Positions 34,739-42,489 of a DNA stretch of 64,000 nt are shown one piece after another. This DNA comes from Spongiihabitans sp965206355 (lineage in GTDB: Bacteria; Pseudomonadota; Gammaproteobacteria; Arenicellales; Poriferihabitantaceae): positions 62,001 to 126,000 of the forward strand of contig OZ242212.1 in assembly GCA_965206355.1 (NCBI GenBank), read 5' to 3'. The notes under the pieces are model-generated. The model was not told the origin of the DNA. It worked only from the letters and a program-made list of their open reading frames with translations, and did no database searches. The position numbers and the translations under genes were made by a program. Position 1 is the first letter of the stretch; each line of letters begins with the position of its first letter.

Positions 34739-35576
34739 ATGTAATGAACTCATTTATGTACAAATGCAAAAAACCGCATCCCAGCATATTGCCAAACTAC
34801 TTATGCAATTGTTCAATGGCCGAATAATCGGTAAGCATAATAGTGCCACGCCCGAGCAACTGCAATCCAACGCTTATTTTGTCGGTTCAATTCGTAATCC
34901 TTGGGATTGGTATGTGTCGCTGTGGAATTTTGGTGTTGCAGGTCGTGGCGCATTGCTGCATAACCTGACCCGGCGAGAGCCGTGCCGTGCATTCAAAAAC
35001 ATACTTAGAAAACCGACACATTGGACTGCTTATCAGCAAGCTATTGATGTCCTGAGCAAAGATGTAAAGAAATGGCGTACCGTTTATAGCAACGACGATG
35101 AAATTGCTTCATTTCGCCGCTGGCTTACCCTGATACACAACAGCAATAACTATGCTTTAGACAACAGCTATGGTTGTATGAGTTCGCGTAGCACAAAGCA
35201 CTATGATATGAATGAACGATGGGGGTTTATGACATATCGATATATTTCGTTACACTGTCATTGCAAGCAACCCACCAAAGAGCTCCATTTTGGTGATTTT
35301 GAGCGGCTACAGAAATTTGATAATGAGTATTGTTATATTCACTATTTTATCAGACAAGAAGTTTTAGAAGATAATCTGTGTACCGCTATTGCACAAGTAA
35401 AAACGCTCACTGATGCAGAAAAATCCTTGATTTTTAATGCAAAAAAAACCAATACTTCGGCGAGAACATTATTGTTAGCCGATTATTATGATCAGGCATC
35501 TATTGATTTAGTGCAAGAAAAAGAACGCTTGATTATTGAGAAATTTAAGTATTCTCCACCGACAATTTCAACCTGA
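34731..35576 (+). CDS. putative sulfotransferase family protein
   Basis: 281-residue protein. IYVQMQKTASQHIAKLLMQLF near the N-terminus resembles a sulfotransferase phosphosulfate loop (K-T-A/G-S), and YFVGSIRNPWDWYVSLWNFG resembles the 3'-phosphate motif (R.P.D.Y.S). The rest is poorly conserved. Assignment is by these two motifs and by the neighbouring genes. ATG 34731 (MFECNELIYVQ) is chosen; it overlaps the flippase stop. Last gene of the plus-strand cluster, convergent with a third sulfotransferase. Confidence 0.7.
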   Translation: MFECNELIYVQMQKTASQHIAKLLMQLFNGRIIGKHNSATPEQLQSNAYFVGSIRNPWDWYVSLWNFGVAGRGALLHNLTRREPCRAFKNILRKPTHWTAYQQAIDVLSKDVKKWRTVYSNDDEIASFRRWLTLIHNSNNYALDNSYGCMSSRSTKHYDMNERWGFMTYRYISLHCHCKQPTKELHFGDFERLQKFDNEYCYIHYFIRQEVLEDNLCTAIAQVKTLTDAEKSLIFNAKKTNTSARTLLLADYYDQASIDLVQEKERLIIEKFKYSPPTIST

Positions 35577-35658
35577 AAAAATAACGGGCAAGCTACGCTC
35601 ACCTCCCGACTCCCCGCACTACAGCACCTGCCAGCAATCGCTATCGTCAATGCGTACG

Positions 35659-36432
35659 TTACCAACCAAAATCCCTATCAAGAAGTGCGTATAGTTCTTT
35701 ATTGTAGGGTAAAAAATAATCGTTTAGATATTGTCGCACTTTGGGATCAACGGCTACTTTATTCATTGCAACATTTTGTGGGGTTAAATCCTTTACTGTA
35801 AATTCCGTATCCACGCCTAAAAACGCAAACACCTGTTTAACCATATGTTCAGGGTGAGCAAACAAATCTTCGCTACTTAAAATTAACATCTGCTCTTTAG
35901 GAAAATAACGTAAAAACCTTTTGATTTGCTGACTATAGAGACTACGTCTTTTATAAGATGGATAGTAAAAAGATTTCTTCCTGTAACCATCCTCATCAAT
36001 CATATCCGATTCTTGTCGATCATAATCTGCTTGTAAGGCTTCCATAATCGGTAACGATTCCCCCCCTCGTTGCCGGACATGGAAGTAATGCGAAATGGCA
36101 CGCTCTGTTGGGTTTCTCAATATGATAATGATTTTCATTTCAGGGTTAGTTGCAAAAATTCTTTTAGCCGCATGCGGATAAAACAGATATAGCGGGGTCG
36201 CTTCAAAAGCGCGATTATGCGGGTCCGTTTTCAAGGGGAAATGAGCGCGATACCAGGCTTCACCTTTGCGGAAATTGTTAACCTTTTCAGTACATTGCTG
36301 TGCCTTACAACCATCAAAAAAATGTACCTCTTTTATGTAAGACGGCATTAATTGAGGGTGTTGGGCTAAATAGGCATATAAACTTGAAGTCCCCGACTTC
36401 ATAGCACCCACTATCAGAAAATCCGCTAGCAT
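35659..36432 (-). CDS. PAPS-dependent sulfotransferase (heparan N-sulfotransferase-like fold)
   Basis: About 257 residues from ATG 36432. The phosphosulfate loop is FLIVGAMKSGTSSLYAYLAQHP and the 3'-phosphate motif is KIIIILRNPTERAISHYFH. KEVHFFD follows the first motif as in glycosaminoglycan-type sulfotransferases. The frame remains open upstream into the tRNA-Phe gene, which cannot be coding. A start at an in-frame GTG (~36507) would add 25 basic residues and is possible. It faces the plus-strand glycan cluster, and its product probably acts on the same glycan (inference). Confidence 0.85.
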   Translation of the reverse strand: MLADFLIVGAMKSGTSSLYAYLAQHPQLMPSYIKEVHFFDGCKAQQCTEKVNNFRKGEAWYRAHFPLKTDPHNRAFEATPLYLFYPHAAKRIFATNPEMKIIIILRNPTERAISHYFHVRQRGGESLPIMEALQADYDRQESDMIDEDGYRKKSFYYPSYKRRSLYSQQIKRFLRYFPKEQMLILSSEDLFAHPEHMVKQVFAFLGVDTEFTVKDLTPQNVAMNKVAVDPKVRQYLNDYFLPYNKELYALLDRDFGW

Positions 36433-36557
36433 TCGGTGATGCCAAGTTAATCTGCGATATGGCCAATCAAGTTTTCTTTTAACACGGCTGAGACAATTCA
36501 AAATCACTTTCTTTTTAAGCGCTCTTTTTGTGTCATAAAGTCCATGCAATAGGAAAA

Positions 36558-36633
36558 TGGTGGCCAGGGACAGAATCGAACTGCCGACACGGGGATTTTC
36601 AGTCCCCTGCTCTACCGACTGAGCTACCTGGCC
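36558..36633 (-). tRNA. tRNA-Phe (anticodon GAA)
   Basis: 76-nt tRNA with encoded CCA. Acceptor GGCCAGG pairs with CCTGGCC. D-arm GCTC/GAGC, anticodon stem GGGGA/TCCCC with loop CTGAAAA (GAA anticodon), and T-arm GGCAG-TTCGATT-CTGTC are all present. It borders the sulfotransferase/glycosyltransferase block, and tRNA genes are common integration sites, but no duplicated 3' end was seen nearby. Confidence 0.97.
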
Positions 36634-36718
36634 ATATGGGCATACTCGCAGAAGTGGCGCATTTAAGGATACAAGGGTCAATTAGTCAAGCGCTTTAATG
36701 CAATGATGCTGAATTTTT

Positions 36719-37621
36719 TCAATTATTTTGTTTCCCTGCATTCAACACAAATTTGCGAAAAACTTTTGCCGTTGTTGATAATTGTTTGCCGCGGCGATAA
36801 GCGACATACCATTTACGCATCACTGGAAAATGCTCCACATCCAAAACAACCAGACGACCCGCATCAAGCTCCAATTCAACCGTATGGGATGATACCACAG
36901 CCAAACCGAGTCCGACTTCAACGCTTTGTTTTATGGTTTCATTACTAGACAGTTGAATGCCCGGGGTCGGTGTGACATTGTATGCGCGGAAAACCCGTTG
37001 CATTGCCGTGCGCGTACCCGAACCGGGTTCACGCATAACGAAAATTTCATCTGCCATGCGGATTATCGGAATGTCCTTTTGCTTTGCCAGAGGATGTTGT
37101 GCGTTGGCAATGACAATCAATGGATTTTCCATGAACGCTTTGGCTTCCACATCAAGCTCTTCTGGAGGTTGCCCCATCAATACCATATCAGGTTGGTTAG
37201 CTTCCAGCCGTCTGATTAGCTCCTCACGATTGGTCACGTCAAGACTGATATTTACGGTTTTATATTGCTCACAAAATTTGACCAACAAGCGCGTTGCAAA
37301 ATAATTGACTGTCGAGGCAATACAGATTTTTAACTGCCCACCTTCAATACCTCTTAAACAGTTGATGTCTCTTTCAATCTCATTGAGTTGCGCCATCATC
37401 GTGCGGCTATGCAACACCATTTTGTTACCAGCAGCCGTCAGGTGTACCTTCTTACCCAGCTGTTCAAATAAGGGAAGATTAACCATTAATTCCAGTTGCT
37501 TCACTTGCATTGAAACCGCAGGCTGGGTGAGATGGAGTTCCTCCGCTGCACGCGTAAAGCTCAAATGCCGGGCAACGGCTTCGAAAACCTGTAATTGACG
37601 CATTGTGATGTGAAGCGCCAT
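36719..37621 (-). CDS. cbbR: LysR-type regulator of CO2 fixation (CbbR-like)
   Basis: Transcriptional regulator of 300 residues. The N-terminal winged helix has MRQLQVFEAVARHLSFTRAAEELHLTQPAVSMQVKQLE, which is very close to CbbR. The effector domain includes REPGSGTRTAMQRVF, the conserved CbbR/LysR ligand loop, and SSNETIKQSVEVGLGLAVVS. CbbR proteins activate Calvin-cycle genes in response to metabolites such as RuBP, PEP or NADPH. It is divergent from phosphoribulokinase, the standard arrangement for LysR control, which strongly supports the name. Confidence 0.9.
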   Translation of the reverse strand: MALHITMRQLQVFEAVARHLSFTRAAEELHLTQPAVSMQVKQLELMVNLPLFEQLGKKVHLTAAGNKMVLHSRTMMAQLNEIERDINCLRGIEGGQLKICIASTVNYFATRLLVKFCEQYKTVNISLDVTNREELIRRLEANQPDMVLMGQPPEELDVEAKAFMENPLIVIANAQHPLAKQKDIPIIRMADEIFVMREPGSGTRTAMQRVFRAYNVTPTPGIQLSSNETIKQSVEVGLGLAVVSSHTVELELDAGRLVVLDVEHFPVMRKWYVAYRRGKQLSTTAKVFRKFVLNAGKQNN

Positions 37622-37945
37622 ATCACATTTTCAATTTGATGCAACATTTCATAATGAATACTTTATAATGCGAGTCTGTGTTAAATTACCGTTATTCAAT
37701 CAGCCAATCGGGAAAATAATGGAGTGTTGTGTGCTAATACAAACGGCTAATGCAAAGGAGTGTAGCGCATAAAACCCGCGGTGTGTAAGATAATGAAGAC
37801 ACGCCTGCGTAGGACAACAAAACAGAATTATATGCCATAATCACGAGAACATCCTGATTACTAGAGATACCCTTTGACTTATACCATAGTATTTTTATTT
37901 ATGGAAACAATCCAGCCGTTGTTTGCCACGTTCGCAGTAAATTAA
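37622..37945. promoter_or_regulatory. cbbR-prk divergent control region
   Basis: About 325 bp without genes between divergent cbbR and prk. TATAAT at 37664-37669 on the plus strand is a good -10 candidate with a poor -35, as expected of an activator-dependent promoter. CbbR operators are likely here, but no operator was pinned down. Confidence 0.5.
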
Positions 37946-38839
37946 ATGTCCAGAAAACATCCCGTGGTGGTGGTAACCGGTTCATCTGGTGCCGGTACGA
38001 CAACCGTAAAAAGCGCGTTTGAACATATATTCCTACGCAATAAAATAAGTGCTGCCTACGTCAGTGGCGATAGCTTCCATTTTCACACCCGTGAGGAGTT
38101 TGAACAGGCGGTCATACAGGAGGAACAGCAAGGAAACAGCCATTTTAGTCATTTTGGTCCCGCTTCAAATAATTTCGCCGAGCTTGAAAATTTATTCAAA
38201 TCCTATGGTATGGGTGGGACTGGCAGGTATCGCCATTACATTCACAGTGAAGATGATGCGGAAAAACAAACGAAAAAATTTGCACAGACATTAATCGAAG
38301 GTCAATTCACGCCCTATGAGCCATTACCTGCCAATACCGATCTGCTATTCTACGAAGGCTTGCATGGGATGGTTAAAGGCGATGGATATGACATAACCCA
38401 ATACGTTGATCTGGCGTTAGGGGTGGTGCCCGTGGTCAACATTGAATGGATTCAGAAAATTCACCGCGACCGTACCGAAAGAGGTTATTCAAAAGACAAA
38501 GTGATTGATACCATACTGCGCCGGATGCCCGACTACGTTAATCACATTGCCCCGCAATTTTCCCGAACCGACATAAATTTCCAACGTGTTGCAACGGTAG
38601 ATACCTCAAATCCGTTTATCGCTCGTGATATTCCGACATTAGATGAAAGTTTTGTGGTGGTCAGATTTCGCAATCCCCATAAATTCAACCCTGATTTTAC
38701 CAACCTGCAATCCATGATCCATGATTCCTTTATGTCAAGACGAAATACCTTAGTCGTTCCGGGGGGCAAAATGGGTATGGCATTGGAAATTATTGTCGGT
38801 CCCATCATCGAAAACCTGCTACGCGCCCGCAATGCCTAA
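37946..38839 (+). CDS. prk: phosphoribulokinase
   Basis: Calvin-cycle kinase converting ribulose-5-phosphate to RuBP. The 297-residue length is that of the proteobacterial (class I, octameric) enzyme. Walker A is VTGSSGAGTTTVKSAF. GDSFHFHTREEF carries the catalytic Asp region, followed by HFGPASNNFAELENLF, LLFYEGLHGMV (Walker B-like Glu), VNIEWIQKIHRDRTERGYS and RRMPDYVNHIAPQFSRTDINFQRV. RuBisCO itself is not in the window. Together with CbbR it indicates autotrophic CO2 fixation. Confidence 0.97.
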   Translation: MSRKHPVVVVTGSSGAGTTTVKSAFEHIFLRNKISAAYVSGDSFHFHTREEFEQAVIQEEQQGNSHFSHFGPASNNFAELENLFKSYGMGGTGRYRHYIHSEDDAEKQTKKFAQTLIEGQFTPYEPLPANTDLLFYEGLHGMVKGDGYDITQYVDLALGVVPVVNIEWIQKIHRDRTERGYSKDKVIDTILRRMPDYVNHIAPQFSRTDINFQRVATVDTSNPFIARDIPTLDESFVVVRFRNPHKFNPDFTNLQSMIHDSFMSRRNTLVVPGGKMGMALEIIVGPIIENLLRARNA

Positions 38840-38915
38840 CCGAGCCAAAAATTGCCAGCGCATTACCAAAAAATGACCCCAGAAACCATTCCAGAAATTA
38901 CCCGACATACCCCTA

Positions 38916-39497
38916 TCAGGATGTACTGCTTTTGATGGATTGAAAATACCGATCCCAGTCAAAACAAGGTCCGGGATCCGTTTTCCGCTGCGGTGAAACC
39001 GCGCTATGCCCGACCACGTTTTCCGGTGTAATCAATGGATATGCGGTTTGTAAACACCGTGTCAGTGCCCCCAAAACCGCATATTGCCGAGCTAAAAATG
39101 CCTCTTCATCACATCCTTCCAACTCAATACCGATAGAAAAATCGTTGACCCGCTGCCGTCCTTTTAAGACAGATTCTCCCGCATGCCATGCCCGATGGTG
39201 GGTGGCAACAAACTGAATCAGTTCGCCACTGCGTTTAATATAAAAATGCGCCGACACCTTGCGATTGGCGATGCCAATAAAGTAAGGGTGTGTTGTAGCA
39301 TCCAACCGATTGCTAAATAAATCTTCGACATACTGATTACCATAACATCGCGGCGGCAGGCTGATAGCGTGAATAACCAACACCTCAATGTCTGTCCTTT
39401 CAGGACGTTGGTCGTAATTTGGGGATTGAATTAACCTTGCACCATCAACCCATCCGCTGTCCTGGCAATGGCTAAACGAGCTAACAGACTGTCCCAT
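38916..39497 (-). CDS. ampD: 1,6-anhydro-N-acetylmuramyl-L-alanine amidase AmpD
   Basis: Cytoplasmic zinc amidase of peptidoglycan recycling. The 193-residue protein has the amidase_2 fold: VLVIHAISLPPRCYG with the first Zn His, VSAHFYIKRSGELIQFV, RAWHAGES, NDFSIGIELEG with the catalytic Glu, and VVGHSAVSPQRKTDPGPCFDW with the remaining His and Asp ligands. The absence of a signal peptide fits AmpD rather than secreted amidases. mpl at 51.9 kb acts in the same recycling route. Confidence 0.95.
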   Translation of the reverse strand: MGQSVSSFSHCQDSGWVDGARLIQSPNYDQRPERTDIEVLVIHAISLPPRCYGNQYVEDLFSNRLDATTHPYFIGIANRKVSAHFYIKRSGELIQFVATHHRAWHAGESVLKGRQRVNDFSIGIELEGCDEEAFLARQYAVLGALTRCLQTAYPLITPENVVGHSAVSPQRKTDPGPCFDWDRYFQSIKSSTS

Positions 39498-39783
39498 AGA
39501 TCAAAATTAAAGATATGCTGTCGTTGTCCGTTCAAGCCGCACATATCGGCATTGAACAATGCGCTGACGACTGTAGCGTTTGCAACCACTGGCTTGCGTT
39601 GCCACACACATTACTAGCTCATCTAACACGCTATCTCACGCACCCGCAAAGCCCCGACTGTTTGCAATTTCAATCCCATTATCCTCATTTTCATATCAAG
39701 TTTCAAACTAAAAATCACTTAAAACCCACTTAAAACCCACTATTTTTTACTGAATAAAACAGCACAACCATTTATCTGTAAAA
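39498..39783. other. intergenic region upstream of ampD
   Basis: About 285 bp. A 72-codon plus-strand frame (39515-39733) rich in His, Leu and Gln has no recognisable family and ends in short CTTAAAACCCA repeats. It is not called as a gene. Confidence 0.4.
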
Positions 39784-40319
39784 ATGCCCACTGTTGCAGA
39801 TGCTATGCGTGTTACTGTGGCGTAATATAGCGCAAAAACATGACCGTGTTTTGAAAAAGCCGCCCTTTGATAACGACAAAGAGTTCAGTTGGCACAGTGA
39901 TCTTGCTAAACAGTTCGAATGTGAAACCTACTTCACCAAACCGTATCATTCATGAGGTTGTGGCTTGAACGTCAAATAATCATCCGGCACAATGGCTTGA
40001 TCAGACAGTTCTTTCCAAAAAATATTCCTTTGCATCAAGTCACCGAAAAAGAACTATTCAAAGCCACTGATGTACTGAGAGCTTTCCACGAAAGCCATTT
40101 CACCTGCATACTACGTCGCCTAAAAGCGTCTACTGTTGGTAAAATTGGTCTCAATCGGTCATTGATAAGCGTAAACTCCCTCATTCCGTGCGTTTTTGCC
40201 TGGCCTGAAAGCGAAATCATCTTCCGTGCAAAGGTCTCTTAATGAATAATCGTCCTAGAAAATGCTTGGGGTATAACCCCTTGTCTTTTCTCACGCGTTG
40301 GCAATGGAGCATAATATAA
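39784..40319 (+). pseudogene. IS30-family transposase remnant, interrupted by a MITE
   Basis: Fragments in three frames: MPTVADAM; then FDNDKEFSWHSDLAKQFECETYFTKPYHS with a stop after PYHS; then, after a frameshift, RHNGLIRQFFPKNIPLHQVTEKELFKATDVL. MITE copy 7 follows, and beyond it comes NNRPRKCLGYNPLS. These are the C-terminal catalytic-core motifs of IS30-type transposases (TYDNGKEF, TYFA.PYHSWERG, NG.IRQ.FPK, LN.RPRKCLGY). The N-terminal half and terminal inverted repeats were not found. Non-functional. Confidence 0.88.
40077..40238 (-). mobile_element. MITE-like repeat copy 7 (162-bp form), inside IS30 remnant
   Basis: Reverse-oriented long form with a diverged left end (GAGAGCTTTCCACG). 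It lies inside the IS30 transposase remnant, between codons for TDVL and NNRPRK. No matching target duplication (GTACT versus TTAAT), so it is an old insertion or has been altered since. Confidence 0.9.
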
Positions 40320-40760
40320 GCCCTAGTATTGCACTTGTGAGTTGAATCCGCCATCCTAAAACAACCCGCTATACACAATTATCCCAAGAAATCTGGCCAC
40401 ACATCGCGGTTTAGACGGGTTCCGCAGGCATAACCAGAATCGGCATATCCTCAAGGACCGCCCGCCTGCTTTTTTAGCGCTCGCTAACGCAAACGAATCG
40501 TTTTGTAGCAAGGCTGGCACTCATTTTTTCTCATATCACCGCATCCAGTTTAGTAATTTAATCTGTGCCAATAATAAGTCAATATGATTCAATAACAGGT
40601 CATCGGCAATCGTGATGCTTACATTAATTTATGAATTCATACAAAAGCAAATAAAACTGTTTATTTTCAAGCAGTTTTATTATAGTATTCGCCCCTTGTT
40701 ACACGGGCAAATTTTGGGGCGAGTCCTCCCTATCTTGAAATTTATCGGTATAAACTCGAA
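40320..40760. other. lpxC upstream region
   Basis: About 440 bp with no gene recognised. In many gammaproteobacteria ftsZ precedes lpxC; here the upstream neighbour is mobile-element debris instead, so the cell-division cluster has been separated from lpxC. An A+T-rich stretch before 40700 (TTATTATAGTATTCG) could hold the lpxC promoter. Confidence 0.45.
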
Positions 40761-41672
40761 ATGATACGACAACGAACCCTGAAAAATATTATTCGCGCGA
40801 CTGGTGTCGGTCTTCATACCGGCGAGAAAGTATATCTAACCCTCCGACCTGCCTCGGTTGGTAGCGGTATTATTTTCCAGCGGGTTGATCTTGACCCAGT
40901 CGTCACCGTACCTGCCCGCCCACAAAACGTAAGCGATACCCGATTGTCCACAACATTAGAAGCGGATGGTGTAAAAATTTCCACCGTCGAACATTTGATG
41001 TCCGCTTTCGCCGGTCTGGGGGTCGACAATGCTTACGTCGAGGTCAGCGCGCCCGAAGTGCCGATAATGGATGGCAGTGCCGGACCCTTTGTTTTCCTGT
41101 TGCAATCTGCAGGCATTTTTGAGCAGGACAAGCTCAAACAATTTATGCGTATCAAAAAACCGATTTTGGTGGAAGAAGGTGATAAGTGGGTCAAGATTGA
41201 ACCCTTTAACGGATTCAAGGTTTCATTTGCCATCGATTTTAACCATCCTATTTTGAAAAATTCAACGCAGATTGCGTCAGTGGATTTTTCTACGACCTCA
41301 TTCGTGAAAGAGGTCAGTCGCGCCAGAACATTTGGTTTTATGGACGACCTTGAAAGACTACGCAATGCCGGATTAGCGCAGGGTGGGAGTTTCGACAACG
41401 CTATTGTCATGGATTCTTTTCGAATCCTGAACGATGACGACTTACGTTATGCAGATGAATTTGTGAAACACAAAGTGTTGGACGCAATCGGCGATCTTTA
41501 TTTGCTCGGGTATCCGTTGATTGGTGCATTTAGTGCGCATAAATCCGGACACGCATTGAATAACAGATTATTACGGAAACTGCTTGCCAATGAGTCGGCA
41601 TGGGAACTGGTGTCTTACGAGGACGAAATGCAGGCACCCATCGCCTTTGCCAGAACCGTAGCTACCGCATAA
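40761..41672 (+). CDS. lpxC: UDP-3-O-acyl-N-acetylglucosamine deacetylase
   Basis: Zn-dependent committed step of lipid A synthesis. The 303-residue length is standard. Zinc ligands lie in STVEHLMSAFAGLGVDNAY (His ~79) and KHKVLDAIGDLYLLG (His ~237 and Asp ~241). ARTFGFMDDLERLRNAGLAQGGSFDNA and the general-acid His in FSAHKSGHALNN are also present. RQRTLKNIIRATGVGLHTG is the usual start. It proves a lipid-A-containing outer membrane. Confidence 0.97.
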   Translation: MIRQRTLKNIIRATGVGLHTGEKVYLTLRPASVGSGIIFQRVDLDPVVTVPARPQNVSDTRLSTTLEADGVKISTVEHLMSAFAGLGVDNAYVEVSAPEVPIMDGSAGPFVFLLQSAGIFEQDKLKQFMRIKKPILVEEGDKWVKIEPFNGFKVSFAIDFNHPILKNSTQIASVDFSTTSFVKEVSRARTFGFMDDLERLRNAGLAQGGSFDNAIVMDSFRILNDDDLRYADEFVKHKVLDAIGDLYLLGYPLIGAFSAHKSGHALNNRLLRKLLANESAWELVSYEDEMQAPIAFARTVATA

Positions 41673-41732
41673 TTCGGGCATTCTCAAGCTATTTGCGCGG
41701 TCTTGTAGCAGCGCGTAGTGGATAACGGTTAT

Positions 41733-42203
41733 TTATTGATCCTCTTTGCTTGTTTTCTGATTCGATTTTTTGGCGAGCCTAAGAAGCGATTCCCTCAGTC
41801 CACCATGCCCGACCTTGTCAGCAAGAGTGCAGAGCGCGTCTGCACTGTCTTTTGATATCGGCTTGTTTCGCGTTAGCGAATTTTTGAGCGGCAGTTGCGA
41901 CGAAGAGAGCGGACGTATTTTTATGTCTATGTCGGACACCTTGAAATGACTGTCATTCAATTGCCGTAACAAAGAAAGTTTTTGGTGACGAAGCTGGGTT
42001 GCCCACGCTGCCGAATCACAAAACACCACCAGCCGACCGGATTGAAATAATAGCGGGTAACTGTAAGGAGCGGCAATGCCAATCTGTTCCTGCCAATAGT
42101 CAAGCAGGGATTGTTGTGAGGATGCTGTTACCGGCGTGTCTTTATTAACCGACATCATCCGATGGTTTTTAAGCAGCTCGGCGATAGATTTGAATTCTTT
42201 CAT
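41733..42203 (-). CDS. dciA: DciA-like DUF721 protein (helicase-loading factor)
   Basis: 156-residue protein of the DUF721/DciA family, which operates the replicative helicase DnaB in bacteria lacking DnaC. Visible are the N-terminal LLKNHRMM region and the KH-like core LLFQSGRLVVFCDSAAWATQLRHQKLSLLRQLN, including the conserved S/A-W-A-x-x-L-x motif. The C-terminus is polar. Position between lpxC and secA is the usual location. MITE copy 8 begins 7 bp upstream of the ATG. On this strand the MITE end supplies AAAGG about 11 nt before the start and may serve as ribosome-binding site. Confidence 0.82.
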   Translation of the reverse strand: MKEFKSIAELLKNHRMMSVNKDTPVTASSQQSLLDYWQEQIGIAAPYSYPLLFQSGRLVVFCDSAAWATQLRHQKLSLLRQLNDSHFKVSDIDIKIRPLSSSQLPLKNSLTRNKPISKDSADALCTLADKVGHGGLRESLLRLAKKSNQKTSKEDQ

Positions 42204-42209
42204 TAATTT

Positions 42210-42371
42210 GAGACCTTTGCACGGAAGATGATTTCGCTTTCAGGCAAGGCAAAAACGCACGGAATGAGGGAGTTTATGCTTATAAATGACCGATTGAGTA
42301 CGATTTTACCAACAGTAGGCGCTTTTAGGCGACGCAGTATGCAGGTGAAATGGCTTTCGTGCAAAGGTCTC
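42210..42371 (+). mobile_element. MITE-like repeat copy 8 (162-bp form)
   Basis: Forward long form, with a perfect 5-bp target duplication AATTT. Placed between the divergent dciA and secA genes, so it sits in both of their upstream regions. Confidence 0.95.
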
Positions 42372-42489
42372 AATTTGATAATGCCATTATGGGGTAACGG
42401 CGTGTTGACGGTTGGTATCTCAAGCAACGACTCTGGCTAATAATTCTGGCATAATTCCACCTCTATCCAAGCAGACAATCATACTCTAT

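Noticed and set aside
36433..36681. Upstream extension of the third sulfotransferase
   Set aside because: The frame passes through the tRNA-Phe gene, so translation from there is not credible.
39515..39733. 72-codon frame divergent from ampD
   Set aside because: Low-complexity His/Leu/Gln sequence ending in short repeats; no recognisable domain.
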